Below, piece by piece: positions 8,023 to 15,475 of a DNA stretch of 28,838 nucleotides; the stretch's first letter is position 1; each line of letters opens with the position of its first letter. The notes below the pieces were generated by a model that was given only the letters and a program-made list of their open reading frames with translations, did not search any database and was not told the DNA's origin. The stretch comes from Alphaproteobacteria bacterium (GTDB taxonomy: Bacteria; Pseudomonadota; Alphaproteobacteria; G02398745; G023898745). The DNA is taken from NCBI GenBank assembly GCA_027366195.1, contig DAHXKW010000030.1, positions 1 through 28,838 of the forward strand, read 5' to 3'. The translations under genes were made by a program, and so were the position numbers.

Positions 8023-9510
8023 CTAAAAACTATTTTTTAACAGTTCGTTCACAAGTTCTGGATTAGCTTTACCGTTAAAATGTTTCAAAACATTACCTAC
8101 AAAAAATCCAAATAATTGTTCTTTCCCCGCTTTGTATTGCGCAACTTTATCAGCATTTTCTACTAAAATCTGTTCGATAGCTGCCTTGATTACCACAGGG
8201 TCTGAAATCTGTTTCAAATCTTGTTCTTCCACAATAAGCTTTGCGGACTTTCCACTTTCCCACATATAGGTAAAAACAGTTTTAGCAATTTTCCCTGAAA
8301 TTATCCCTTCATTGATCATATTGACTAATTCACCTAATTCTTTTGCAGAAATTTTTGATTGTATGATTGGAAGTCCTTCTTTATTTAAAATAGAAAACAA
8401 CTCAGAAATAATCCAATTAGCAACTAACTTAGGGGAAGCTTTTGTTTCGATAACTTCTTCAAAAAACTCCGAAGTCTCGCGTTCCTGACACAAAACCTCA
8501 GCATCGTACTCTGATAACCCCAACCTATCGACAAATCTTCTAATCTTATCATCAGGTAATTCAGGTAATTTAGACTTTATTTCTTCCACCCGTTCAGCCG
8601 TTACTATAATAGGCGGTAAATCTGGTTCGGGAAAATACCGATAATCATTCGCATTTTCTTTGGTGCGCATCGCATGTGTTTCGCCTGTCTTTGTGTTGAA
8701 CAAACGTGTTTCCTGAAGAACTCCCCCTCCTGACTCTACAATTTCAATTTGCCGCTCAATCTCGTATTCAATTGCTTGTTTTAGAAAACGCATAGAATTA
8801 AGATTTTTGATTTCACAGCGCGTTCCAAAAGCTTCACCTGGTCGACAAATGGATATGTTAGCATCTGCACGCAAACTACCTTCTTCCATATTCCCATCAC
8901 ATGCATTGATATACCGCAAAATCGTCCTTAGCTTTTTTAGAAATTCTACAGCTTCATCTGAACTTCGCATATCAGGTTCAGTTACAATCTCCATCAGACC
9001 AATGCCACTACGGTTAAGATCGATAAGTGTTTTATGCGGATTAATTTCGTGATTGCTTTTACCTGCATCGTTTTCCAAATGAATATGATGAATAGCCACA
9101 TTTTTCTTTTGTCCATCAGCAAGCTCAATAGAAATTTTTCCACCAGTGACAATTGGATAATAAAACTGACTAATTTGATACCCATTAGGATTATCAGGAT
9201 AAAAATAATTTTTACGATCAAATCGAGAATATTCATTAATACTTGCTTGTAAACTAAGCCCCGTTTTTATCACCTGATCAACACAATGGCTGTTAAGAAC
9301 GGGTAAACTACCGGGCATACCAGCATCTAGTAAATCTACAGCTGCATTAGGCAAAGCTCCAAAAACATTAGGCGCATGAGAAAATAGTTTAGTTTTAGAT
9401 ATGATTTGCGCATGGACTTCAAGACCAATTACAACCTGCCAATCTCCTGTTTTACCTTTTGCTAAAACCACTCGTTGAATTCCAAATCTCATCCCTTTCG
9501 CTTCCCACAC
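8023..9510 (-). CDS. gatB: Aspartyl/glutamyl-tRNA(Asn/Gln) amidotransferase subunit B
   Basis: GatB of the GatCAB complex, which converts misacylated Glu-tRNA(Gln) and Asp-tRNA(Asn) to the amidated forms. Diagnostic blocks are GDWQVVIGLEVHAQ near the N-terminus, DAGMPGSLPVLN, RKNYFYPDNPNGYQISQ, HLENDAGKS and YRYFPEPDLPP. The tail is the GatB/YqeY domain, ending in VGNVLKHFNGKANPELVNELL. The GTG at 9510 gives 495 aa, but an ATG at 9492 is as good. The ATG start would leave more room for divergent promoters between gatB and yidC, and a possible -10 (TATAGT, 9514-9509) overlaps the GTG. Neither gatA nor gatC is adjacent, so the operon has been broken up. Confidence 0.95.
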   Translation of the reverse strand: MWEAKGMRFGIQRVVLAKGKTGDWQVVIGLEVHAQIISKTKLFSHAPNVFGALPNAAVDLLDAGMPGSLPVLNSHCVDQVIKTGLSLQASINEYSRFDRKNYFYPDNPNGYQISQFYYPIVTGGKISIELADGQKKNVAIHHIHLENDAGKSNHEINPHKTLIDLNRSGIGLMEIVTEPDMRSSDEAVEFLKKLRTILRYINACDGNMEEGSLRADANISICRPGEAFGTRCEIKNLNSMRFLKQAIEYEIERQIEIVESGGGVLQETRLFNTKTGETHAMRTKENANDYRYFPEPDLPPIIVTAERVEEIKSKLPELPDDKIRRFVDRLGLSEYDAEVLCQERETSEFFEEVIETKASPKLVANWIISELFSILNKEGLPIIQSKISAKELGELVNMINEGIISGKIAKTVFTYMWESGKSAKLIVEEQDLKQISDPVVIKAAIEQILVENADKVAQYKAGKEQLFGFFVGNVLKHFNGKANPELVNELLKNSF

Positions 9511-9524
9511 TATAACATGCTAGG

Positions 9525-11189
9525 ATGATGATTATAAATGATGTTGTAATTACACGCCTCATGTCCAATGAAGTGAAAAATTTTTTCTTAGCTGTTAGTA
9601 TTTCTTTGATAATTTTTTTGGGTTTTAATTATTTTTACCCCCAAGTAGAACCTGTAAAATCACAAGCCGATAAAGTTGAAACAAAACCGATCTCAAAAAC
9701 CATAGAACCTGAAGCTTTAAGCCCAACAATCTTGGAAAGAAAAGACGCTCTACAACTATCCTCACGGATACCTTTTGAAAATAAAGTCGTAGTAGGTACT
9801 GTCAACCTTAATAATGGCACTATCGATGATTTACAGTTAAAAGACTATAAGGCCACCTTACAAAAAAATAGTCCAGATATCACCCTGCTTAGCCCTTATG
9901 ACACAGCAAAAGCAATGGTCGTCTCTATCAACTTAATTAATGCAGATACCCCTAAAGCTGATGAAACCACATGGACCGAAATAACTACGGATGAAAGAAA
10001 TAAGGTCAGCATTGCAAAAACATTGCCTACCATGACAATCACACGCACTTTCACCTTTGGAGACGATTACACCATTGCTATTAATGACAAAATCGTAAAT
10101 ACAAGTAATTCTGCTATCAAATTGCGCAGTATACAAAAACTAATAATGTCTGAACAAGATACTATCGATAGCTTTACAAGCATCGCGGATGGAAAATTAC
10201 ACGAGCATACCCCAGCTCAACTTACTAAAAAAGATATAATTAACTACCCGATGCACACAGGATGGGTTGGCGCCGGCACCAAGTATTGGTTTACAGCATT
10301 TATGCAAAACAAAAAAACAGACAGCTCCATTTTATTAAATAAAATTAACAGAGGATATGAAATAAGTTTACTTTCTCCAACAACCGTCATTGGGAAAAAG
10401 CAAACAATAGATAATTCATATCTATGCTTTTGCGGACCTAAAAAACTCGCAGTTTTACAAAGCATCCGCGATAAAAAACATGTGGATAAATTTGATCTAG
10501 CTGTTGATTTTGGTTGGTTTTACTTTATTACCAAACCACTACTTGAATTCATCAATAAAATTCATGGCTACATTGGAAATTTCGGCTGGGCAATTATTAT
10601 CTTAACAACCTTAATGAAAATTCTACTTTGGCCCTTGGCGATTAAATCCCATAAATCCATGGTGGCTATGCGCGCTTTACAACCCAAGATGAATAAGATT
10701 AAGGAAAAATATGCTTCTGACAAAATACGTATGAATCAAGAAATTATGAATCTTTACAAACAAGAGCACGTTAAACCCATGGGGGGATGCTTACCTATAA
10801 TTCTACAAATCCCTTTATTTTTCTGTTTATATAAGGTTTTATCAATAAACATAGAAATGCGCCATGCGCCATTTATTGGATGGATTAAAGATCTTTCAGA
10901 GCCAGATCCCACCTCTTTTTTGAACTTATTTGGTCTACTACCTTTTGAAGCCCCTTCCGTATTCATGATCGGTCTACTTCCCATCCTTATGGGCGTAACT
11001 ATGTTCCTTCAACAAAAACTAACTCCTAGCGTTGGTGCCGATCCTGCGCAAGAACGAGTTATGTTACTTATGCCTTTCTTTTTAACCTATGTTTTTGCCT
11101 CTTTCCCTTCTGGCCTTGTTATCTACTGGCTATGGACTAACGTTTTAAGTATCTTGCAACAAATTTGGATGAATAAGCACTATTCCTAA
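9525..11189 (+). CDS. yidC: Membrane protein insertase YidC
   Basis: Inner-membrane insertase that works alone or with SecYEG to fold and insert membrane proteins. The first ATG gives 554 aa, but the ATG at 9561 (MSNEVKNFFLAVSISL) fits the family better because YidC opens almost directly with TM1. The upstream 12 residues look like leader sequence, and a TATAAA box at 9533-9538 falls inside them. A large periplasmic domain (about residues 50-320) follows TM1. Then comes the conserved 60-kDa core, with GNFGWAIIILTTLMKILLWP, MRALQPKMNKIKEKY, MGGCLPIILQIPLFFCLYKVL and a last TM block with FPSGLVIYWLWTN. It ends 5-10 bases from the 3' end of rnpB on the other strand. The usual rnpA and yidD neighbours are missing here. 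Confidence 0.96.
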   Translation: MMIINDVVITRLMSNEVKNFFLAVSISLIIFLGFNYFYPQVEPVKSQADKVETKPISKTIEPEALSPTILERKDALQLSSRIPFENKVVVGTVNLNNGTIDDLQLKDYKATLQKNSPDITLLSPYDTAKAMVVSINLINADTPKADETTWTEITTDERNKVSIAKTLPTMTITRTFTFGDDYTIAINDKIVNTSNSAIKLRSIQKLIMSEQDTIDSFTSIADGKLHEHTPAQLTKKDIINYPMHTGWVGAGTKYWFTAFMQNKKTDSSILLNKINRGYEISLLSPTTVIGKKQTIDNSYLCFCGPKKLAVLQSIRDKKHVDKFDLAVDFGWFYFITKPLLEFINKIHGYIGNFGWAIIILTTLMKILLWPLAIKSHKSMVAMRALQPKMNKIKEKYASDKIRMNQEIMNLYKQEHVKPMGGCLPIILQIPLFFCLYKVLSINIEMRHAPFIGWIKDLSEPDPTSFLNLFGLLPFEAPSVFMIGLLPILMGVTMFLQQKLTPSVGADPAQERVMLLMPFFLTYVFASFPSGLVIYWLWTNVLSILQQIWMNKHYS

Positions 11190-11194
11190 TATTT

Positions 11195-11546
11195 GATTTG
11201 AAGGGTGTAAGCCGGATTCTGTACGTAAAAACGTTAGGGACATTCATCTAGGATTAAGGTCACCCTTAACCTCAAGCAGCCTACCCAGGTGCAACGTGCA
11301 AACGCGTCTCATGCACCTCTATTTGGCCTTGCTCCTGGTGGGGTTTGCCGATGCAGGTGTTACCACCTACATAGTGCGCTTTTACCGCACTTTTTCACCC
11401 TTACCTTTTCAGGCGGTATACTTTCTGTTGCACTTTCCCTAATGCGCAGGTTTCCCCACACATCGCCTGGCGTTATCAGGCACCATGTTTGCAAAGAGTC
11501 CGGACTTTCCTCGGGGATAAAATCCACGCGTCCCTACCCCTTCACA
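11195..11546 (-). ncRNA. rnpB: RNase P RNA, bacterial class A
   Basis: Catalytic RNA of ribonuclease P, which matures the 5' ends of tRNAs. Read on the minus strand, the conserved core is clear: GAGGAAAGTCCGGACTC near the 5' end, ACAGAAAGTATACCGCC, GGTAAGGGTGAAAAAGTGCG, TAGATGAATG and ACAGAATCCGGCTTACA near the 3' end. P1 is formed by TGAAGGGG (11544-11537) pairing with CCCTTCA (11205-11199). Total length is about 350 nt. The ends are set from P1 pairing and may be off by a few bases. A possible -10 (TAAAAT, about 11553-11558) precedes it, with a weak -35. Reading frames across this region are not genes. Confidence 0.96.
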
Positions 11547-11622
11547 ACCATTTTAGTACATTCGCCTTCTATAAGCTAAATACAGTACTATAAGTTATAA
11601 AAACTATATTAAAGAGAAAAGG

Positions 11623-12417
11623 ATGATCCGTGTAAAGCACACAGCACATGTGATGCTGATCAACAATTATTATGACACCCCTATGGTGTATATGATTCAA
11701 GAACGCAACAAAAACTGGGGTATATTCGGCGGAGGACAAGAACCTCATGATCAAAAATCACTTGTTAAAACGGCAGCTCGAGAATTAGAAGAAGAAACCT
11801 TATTTTCTTTAACAGCACATATTCCCATGTTCCGTTTTCTAGATACCTATTCATTAAAAGACAATAATGGCGGTATGCATAAAACGTTCATTACAATTAA
11901 TAGCAAAATTAGCGCTAAACAAATTATGCTTGACCAGCCTCATAATCGAGGCACGAAGGGGTACGGAGACATCCTACGCGGGCAATATGTCCCTTTATAC
12001 CTTCTTTTATCTAATATTTATAAAAGACAATATACAATCTTTTATAATGGAGAACAGCTCAACTTACGCTATTTCTTTGCTGAAGCTGTCAGACGGAATC
12101 AAGATTATCTCTATACCGTATTCAACAAAAAATACATCATTCACACCGAAGCAAGAAATAATGACCTTGGGCTGCATGCTGTTACATTAGCCGCCACAAC
12201 CCAACCAACACCCTCAAAACCAAAAATATCACAAACGCCAAAATCTGAACTGATTACACCATACAATACGCCTAAACACGAAATTTATGAGGATAACCCT
12301 CTGTTGTTTACAAGGCGTCCCTCACCCATTTCAAAAAATATAAATATGGAAATACCAACCGCCCAATCAACTCGCCCTGTCACTGATTATGAGATCGATG
12401 AAGCATTTGATGAGTAA
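11623..12417 (+). CDS. Nudix-like hydrolase with long unstructured C-terminal tail
   Basis: A 264-aa protein. Residues about 5-130 look like a Nudix fold (hydrolysis of nucleoside diphosphates linked to another moiety). The Nudix box runs from G37 to F61. The catalytic helix RELEEE (53-58) is intact, but D43 stands where Glu is usual and there are nine instead of seven residues between it and Arg53, so the box is two residues longer than the consensus. From about residue 185 onward the protein is rich in Pro, Thr, Ser and Lys and looks disordered, ending with TDYEIDEAFDE. I recognise no partner or specific substrate. An AAAAGG purine run directly precedes the ATG. The gene stands alone between rnpB (divergent) and a GNAT gene (convergent). 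Confidence 0.65.
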   Translation: MIRVKHTAHVMLINNYYDTPMVYMIQERNKNWGIFGGGQEPHDQKSLVKTAARELEEETLFSLTAHIPMFRFLDTYSLKDNNGGMHKTFITINSKISAKQIMLDQPHNRGTKGYGDILRGQYVPLYLLLSNIYKRQYTIFYNGEQLNLRYFFAEAVRRNQDYLYTVFNKKYIIHTEARNNDLGLHAVTLAATTQPTPSKPKISQTPKSELITPYNTPKHEIYEDNPLLFTRRPSPISKNINMEIPTAQSTRPVTDYEIDEAFDE

Positions 12418-12686
12418 AGCTCTGTTACAAAAAATTTAAAGATGTGAAAATTAGGCGATTTCAAGAATTACCCTAAGCTACTAGTTCGTAAAATTGTTCT
12501 CAAACGGTTGTACAGATCATCTTATCCAGGTATTGTCATTTATGAAATATGCTGCATGAAAGGTCTCATCCCCCCTTCATCTTTTTTTCCCGGGAAGAAA
12601 TATTTTTTCCGCTGTTTATCGCTTAAACCGAACCCTTTTAAAATAATGACATTATGCTCCACCTTATAATTGGTTTGAATGCTTCT
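12418..12686. other. 269-base intergenic region, no gene seen
   Basis: The gap lies between two convergent genes and is the longest convergent spacer in the window. It holds a 10-base perfect palindrome TTCCCGGGAA near 12588-12597. At its left end, CTCTGTTACAAAAAATTT (about 12420-12437) resembles CCCTGTTACAAATAATTT at about 13425-13442. No reading frame with gene-like character and no clear terminator hairpin with a T-run were found. Confidence 0.4.
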
Positions 12687-13295
12687 TTATTCACAGGTCA
12701 TTTTTACAAGCTCAAACTGAGCAGTATCTGCATTTCTTTCCCGTGCTTTTTCTGTAAACCCTAATCTTCTTGGTATAGCGGCACTCTTTTCGTTACCAAA
12801 ATCGCAGGTAATAATTATCTTCGATAGTCCTAAATTTGAAAAACATATATGGTCAATCAAGTGTCTACAGGCACTTGTGACTATCCCTCTCCCTTGATAT
12901 TCCTCGGAAATCCAGTAACCTATTTCTGCCGAGAGTTCAATAAAATTTAACTTCAGGATGGATATGATTCCTATAATTTTATCTGCACACCTTAGACTAA
13001 GAATGATAGACTCGCTATTACGTAATTTCTCTTGCGCCTTCTGGATAAATACTAAGGAATCGTGCTCCATTAAACAAGTTTTTACCCATGGTAACCAACG
13101 TTCTAAGTATGCTCTACATGAGTTAACCACGTTAAACAACTCGCTCGCATCTCTTTCTACAAGTCGTGTGATATAACAATCGTTAGAAAGATGAATGGGA
13201 AAATTTACGGCAGGATCAAAATAGTGCTTTCCATCTATCAAACCATTGTTCATGTCCTTTTCAGCCCCATATAAAAAATAAGGAGAATACACCAA
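12687..13295 (-). CDS. GNAT family N-acetyltransferase (RimJ/RimL-like)
   Basis: Probable acetyl-CoA-dependent N-acetyltransferase of the RimL type. The first ATG gives 202 aa; the ATG at 13253 (MNNGLIDGKHYF) gives 188 aa, nearer to family size, and may be the real start. Visible features are the YITRLVERDASELFNVVN beginning, the RYLERWLPW-like segment (AYLERWLPW) typical of ribosomal-protein serine acetyltransferases, and the acetyl-CoA pyrophosphate loop EYQGRGIVTSACRHL. A beta-strand and second motif follow with IIITCDFGNEKSAAIPRRLGF. The substrate cannot be read from sequence. It is flanked by two similar CTGTTACAAA-containing stretches in the same orientation, and no operon partner is adjacent. 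Confidence 0.8.
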   Translation of the reverse strand: MVYSPYFLYGAEKDMNNGLIDGKHYFDPAVNFPIHLSNDCYITRLVERDASELFNVVNSCRAYLERWLPWVKTCLMEHDSLVFIQKAQEKLRNSESIILSLRCADKIIGIISILKLNFIELSAEIGYWISEEYQGRGIVTSACRHLIDHICFSNLGLSKIIITCDFGNEKSAAIPRRLGFTEKARERNADTAQFELVKMTCE

Positions 13296-13329
13296 CTATC
13301 ATTATTACCCTCCAATTAATCCAAAACCG

Positions 13330-13488
13330 ATGCTATCCTTTGATAATATTCCTTGTCAAGAAGAGTTTCGCCGCAAGGAATTTTATGTTGTGGAGTGGAT
13401 GGAAAATTCCAAAAAGCTTGAGAACCCTGTTACAAATAATTTTAACTACCTACCCATTTATTCTCTAATTTTGCCAATGCACCACTAG
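13330..13488 (+). CDS. Small orphan reading frame, uncertain
   Basis: A 52-aa frame beginning MLSFDNIPCQEEFRRKEFYV fills most of the 146-base gap between the GNAT gene and the solute-binding protein gene. It runs about 47 bases into the 3' end of the latter on the opposite strand. The first 37 residues have a mixed charged/hydrophobic composition that looks more like true protein than random translation of AT-rich DNA. The last residues are probably only antisense to the neighbour. No family is recognised. It might be a relic of a larger gene or chance. Confidence 0.2.
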   Translation: MLSFDNIPCQEEFRRKEFYVVEWMENSKKLENPVTNNFNYLPIYSLILPMHH

Positions 13489-14176
13489 ATTTTAATTGCG
13501 CTATAACGCCATCGACCTGACTTTTCCATTCTGAATCCTTTTTGAAAACAACAGCTGTCCCATTGCTTTCCTTTGCACGCTCTAAGAAGTGATAGACTAG
13601 CCCTTTGTTTTTATTAGCAAAATCAACAGCCGATGTATAATCCATAACTACAGCATCCACATGTTTTGCTTTCAAGGCTTCAATTAACTGAGGGAATAAA
13701 TCCATCGTCACTATATCTTTGATTTGATGTTCTACCAGATAAGCTACAAATATTGACCCCAACTGTGTACCTACTTTTTTATTACGACATTCCTCAACTG
13801 TAACAACTGGCATATTCTTTCTTGAAACAAGTGTTAAACGGTTAAAGAAATAAGGCACTGAAAAATCAAATTTCTTTTTACGCTCTTCTGTAATGGTTGC
13901 TGACGATATAATCATATCTACCTTATCAACATTCAAAGAATTCAATAGAGATGAAAGTGGCATATCAATAAACACAACATTTTTATTAAGCGCTTTGCCA
14001 ATCATATTAGCTAAATCAACATCAAATCCAACTATTTCATTGTTATCATTGCGTGATTCAAATGGTGGATAGTCTGATGACAACCCCACATGTATTACAT
14101 TCTCATCTTTGTATTTTTTTTCATCACACTGTGTTAAAAACAGAGAAACAAAAATACCTAATGCCAATCGAAACAT
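13442..14176 (-). CDS. Amino-acid-type ABC transporter substrate-binding lipoprotein
   Basis: Family 3 extracellular solute-binding protein, 244 aa. The signal peptide ends in the lipobox LTQC with Cys17, so the mature protein is likely a lipoprotein in the periplasm. Conserved family features are VGLSSDYPPFESRNDNNEIVG followed by FDVDLANMIGKALN, then VDMIISSATITEERKKKFDFS, a hallmark for polar amino-acid binding proteins, and the second lobe with VGTQLGSIF and ALKAKHVDAVVMD. It closes with the typical LKSSGALAKLENKWVG. The ligand cannot be assigned. No permease or ATPase gene is nearby, so the transporter subunits must be encoded elsewhere or have been lost. Confidence 0.88.
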   Translation of the reverse strand: MFRLALGIFVSLFLTQCDEKKYKDENVIHVGLSSDYPPFESRNDNNEIVGFDVDLANMIGKALNKNVVFIDMPLSSLLNSLNVDKVDMIISSATITEERKKKFDFSVPYFFNRLTLVSRKNMPVVTVEECRNKKVGTQLGSIFVAYLVEHQIKDIVTMDLFPQLIEALKAKHVDAVVMDYTSAVDFANKNKGLVYHFLERAKESNGTAVVFKKDSEWKSQVDGVIAQLKSSGALAKLENKWVGS

Positions 14177-14239
14177 CCCGTAGCTCTACACTTGAATACC
14201 AAGTAGAATTGTATCAAGTAGATATATATTTTACAACCT

Positions 14240-14527
14240 ATGCAACTTGGACAAGCCATCCGATATTATTTAGAACCACAAATGGTAGAAACGGGATATA
14301 ACTTGATTGATGCACGGCATCAAAAAGATAAGAAACATGGTGTAAAAATCACTTTAATTATATCCCGCCAAGATGGGCAAGGTATAACACATGATGATTG
14401 CGCTGCTGTTACTCAAATCGCTAAAACTCAATTTGAAGAATTGCTTGAAGATTATATTTTAGAGGTATCTTCTCAAGGTATAAAATTACCTAAAAAAGAA
14501 CATCAAAATCTTGCCGGAAAGACCTAG
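14240..14527 (+). pseudogene. rimP: Ribosome maturation factor RimP, N-terminal domain only
   Basis: The 95 residues match the N-terminal alpha/beta domain of RimP, which assists 30S maturation. Signs are YYLEPQMVETGYNLIDAR, the ITHDDCAAVTQIAKTQFEELL helix and the RimP signature YILEVSSQGI (usually LEVSSPGIDRPL). The signature is already degraded at P and DRP. The frame ends in the stretch that normally leads into the C-terminal SH3-like domain, and no frame downstream restores that domain. Full RimP is about 150-170 aa. The normal neighbours nusA and infB are absent. It is either a decaying copy or a shortened functional variant. No convincing Shine-Dalgarno sequence precedes the ATG. Confidence 0.75.
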
Positions 14528-14539
14528 CCATACTATAAA
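14511..14539 (+). promoter_or_regulatory. Possible sigma-70 promoter for the Sam-like carrier
   Basis: TTGCCG (14511-14516) is followed after 17 bases by TATAAA (14534-14539), a good match to housekeeping promoter spacing. Transcription would start near 14546, giving a leader of about 20 bases before the ATG at 14568. A second TATAAT lies at 14553-14558 without a good -35. The site overlaps the end of the rimP remnant. Confidence 0.35.
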
Positions 14540-14567
14540 TAAACAGGCATTGTATAATAAAAATTTT

Positions 14568-15473
14568 ATGACAGCACCTAAAATTCTGTTTTGGTTTATG
14601 CAAAAAGGATACTTACAGGGCGTATTTTGGGCAATTATGATTAATGTTGTAAGTGCTGGCAACGATACAATCACGCGCTATACTGGCCTACAAATGCATT
14701 GGGTACAAGTACTATTCTTTCGCTATTTATTTGGTATGTTGCTTGTATTACCCTTCATGATTAAAGACACTTCTTTATTTAAAACAACTCAAATCTCCGG
14801 ACATGTTCTACGCGCTATCATAGGTACTATAGGAATCGGTGCATGCTGCTTTTCTGTAATTCATATGCCATTTTCTGAAAATGAAACCATAATGTTTACA
14901 CAACCATTTATATTTTTGATCCTCGCGTATTTCTTATTAAAAGAGCATGTCACAAAACATCGATGGTTTGCTACTATCATTGGATTCTTAGGCCTTTTAA
15001 TTGTTATACGCCCTGGTACAGAAATGTTTAGATGGATCGCTGTCGTTCCACTAATATCTGCACTATCTTTTGCCTTGCTTGATATGTTTGCCACTCGCAT
15101 GGTAAAAACTGACCGGGATGTTACGCTTATATTTTATTTCGCTGTAGGAACCATGTTATGCACAACAGTCCCCTTATTTTTTTTCTGGCAAACACCTACT
15201 GTACATCAATTATTGTGGTTAGCGTGCTTAGGACTTGGAGGAAATCTTATTCAAGTGTGTATTTACAGAGCTTTTTCAGCCACTGAAGCTTCTGGACTCA
15301 TGCCATTTCGGTACACATCACTACTTATAGCTTCTATCGCTGAGTTCATTTTCTTCGGAATTACACCTACCACCAATGTATTAATCGGTGCCATTTTCAT
15401 TATCACTTCTGCTATCTATATTGCAACCTATGAAAAACGTCGAGAAGTTCAGAAAGAGCTGCGAGCCGCATAA
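14568..15473 (+). CDS. DMT-superfamily (EamA) carrier resembling rickettsial S-adenosylmethionine importer Sam
   Basis: Inner-membrane carrier with about ten TM helices and two EamA repeats, 301 aa from the ATG at 14568. An in-frame TTG at 14511 would add 19 residues but falls in the rimP remnant and the promoter-like boxes, so I reject it. Resemblance to Rickettsia Sam is seen in AGNDTITRYTGLQMHWVQVLFFRY near the N-terminus, in LISALSFALLDMFATRMV in the middle, and in the last part, MPFRYTSLLIASIAEFIFFG and IYIATYEKR. Sam imports S-adenosylmethionine from the host cytosol. The specificity assignment is an inference from remembered similarity, since EamA carriers are diverse. It ends 2 bases before the fabF stop codon on the other strand. 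Confidence 0.75.
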   Translation: MTAPKILFWFMQKGYLQGVFWAIMINVVSAGNDTITRYTGLQMHWVQVLFFRYLFGMLLVLPFMIKDTSLFKTTQISGHVLRAIIGTIGIGACCFSVIHMPFSENETIMFTQPFIFLILAYFLLKEHVTKHRWFATIIGFLGLLIVIRPGTEMFRWIAVVPLISALSFALLDMFATRMVKTDRDVTLIFYFAVGTMLCTTVPLFFFWQTPTVHQLLWLACLGLGGNLIQVCIYRAFSATEASGLMPFRYTSLLIASIAEFIFFGITPTTNVLIGAIFIITSAIYIATYEKRREVQKELRAA

Positions 15474-15475
15474 CC

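Noticed and set aside
11289..11579. 96-codon plus-strand frame across the RNase P RNA region
   Set aside because: It lies antisense to conserved rnpB core elements and has no protein family character.
12419..13443. Composite transposon around the GNAT gene
   Set aside because: The two CTGTTACAAA-like stretches are imperfect, in direct orientation and have no transposase or inverted ends.
14511..14567. TTG start for the Sam-like carrier
   Set aside because: The TTG is part of a promoter-like -35 box and lies inside the rimP remnant; the ATG at 14568 gives a normal carrier N-terminus.
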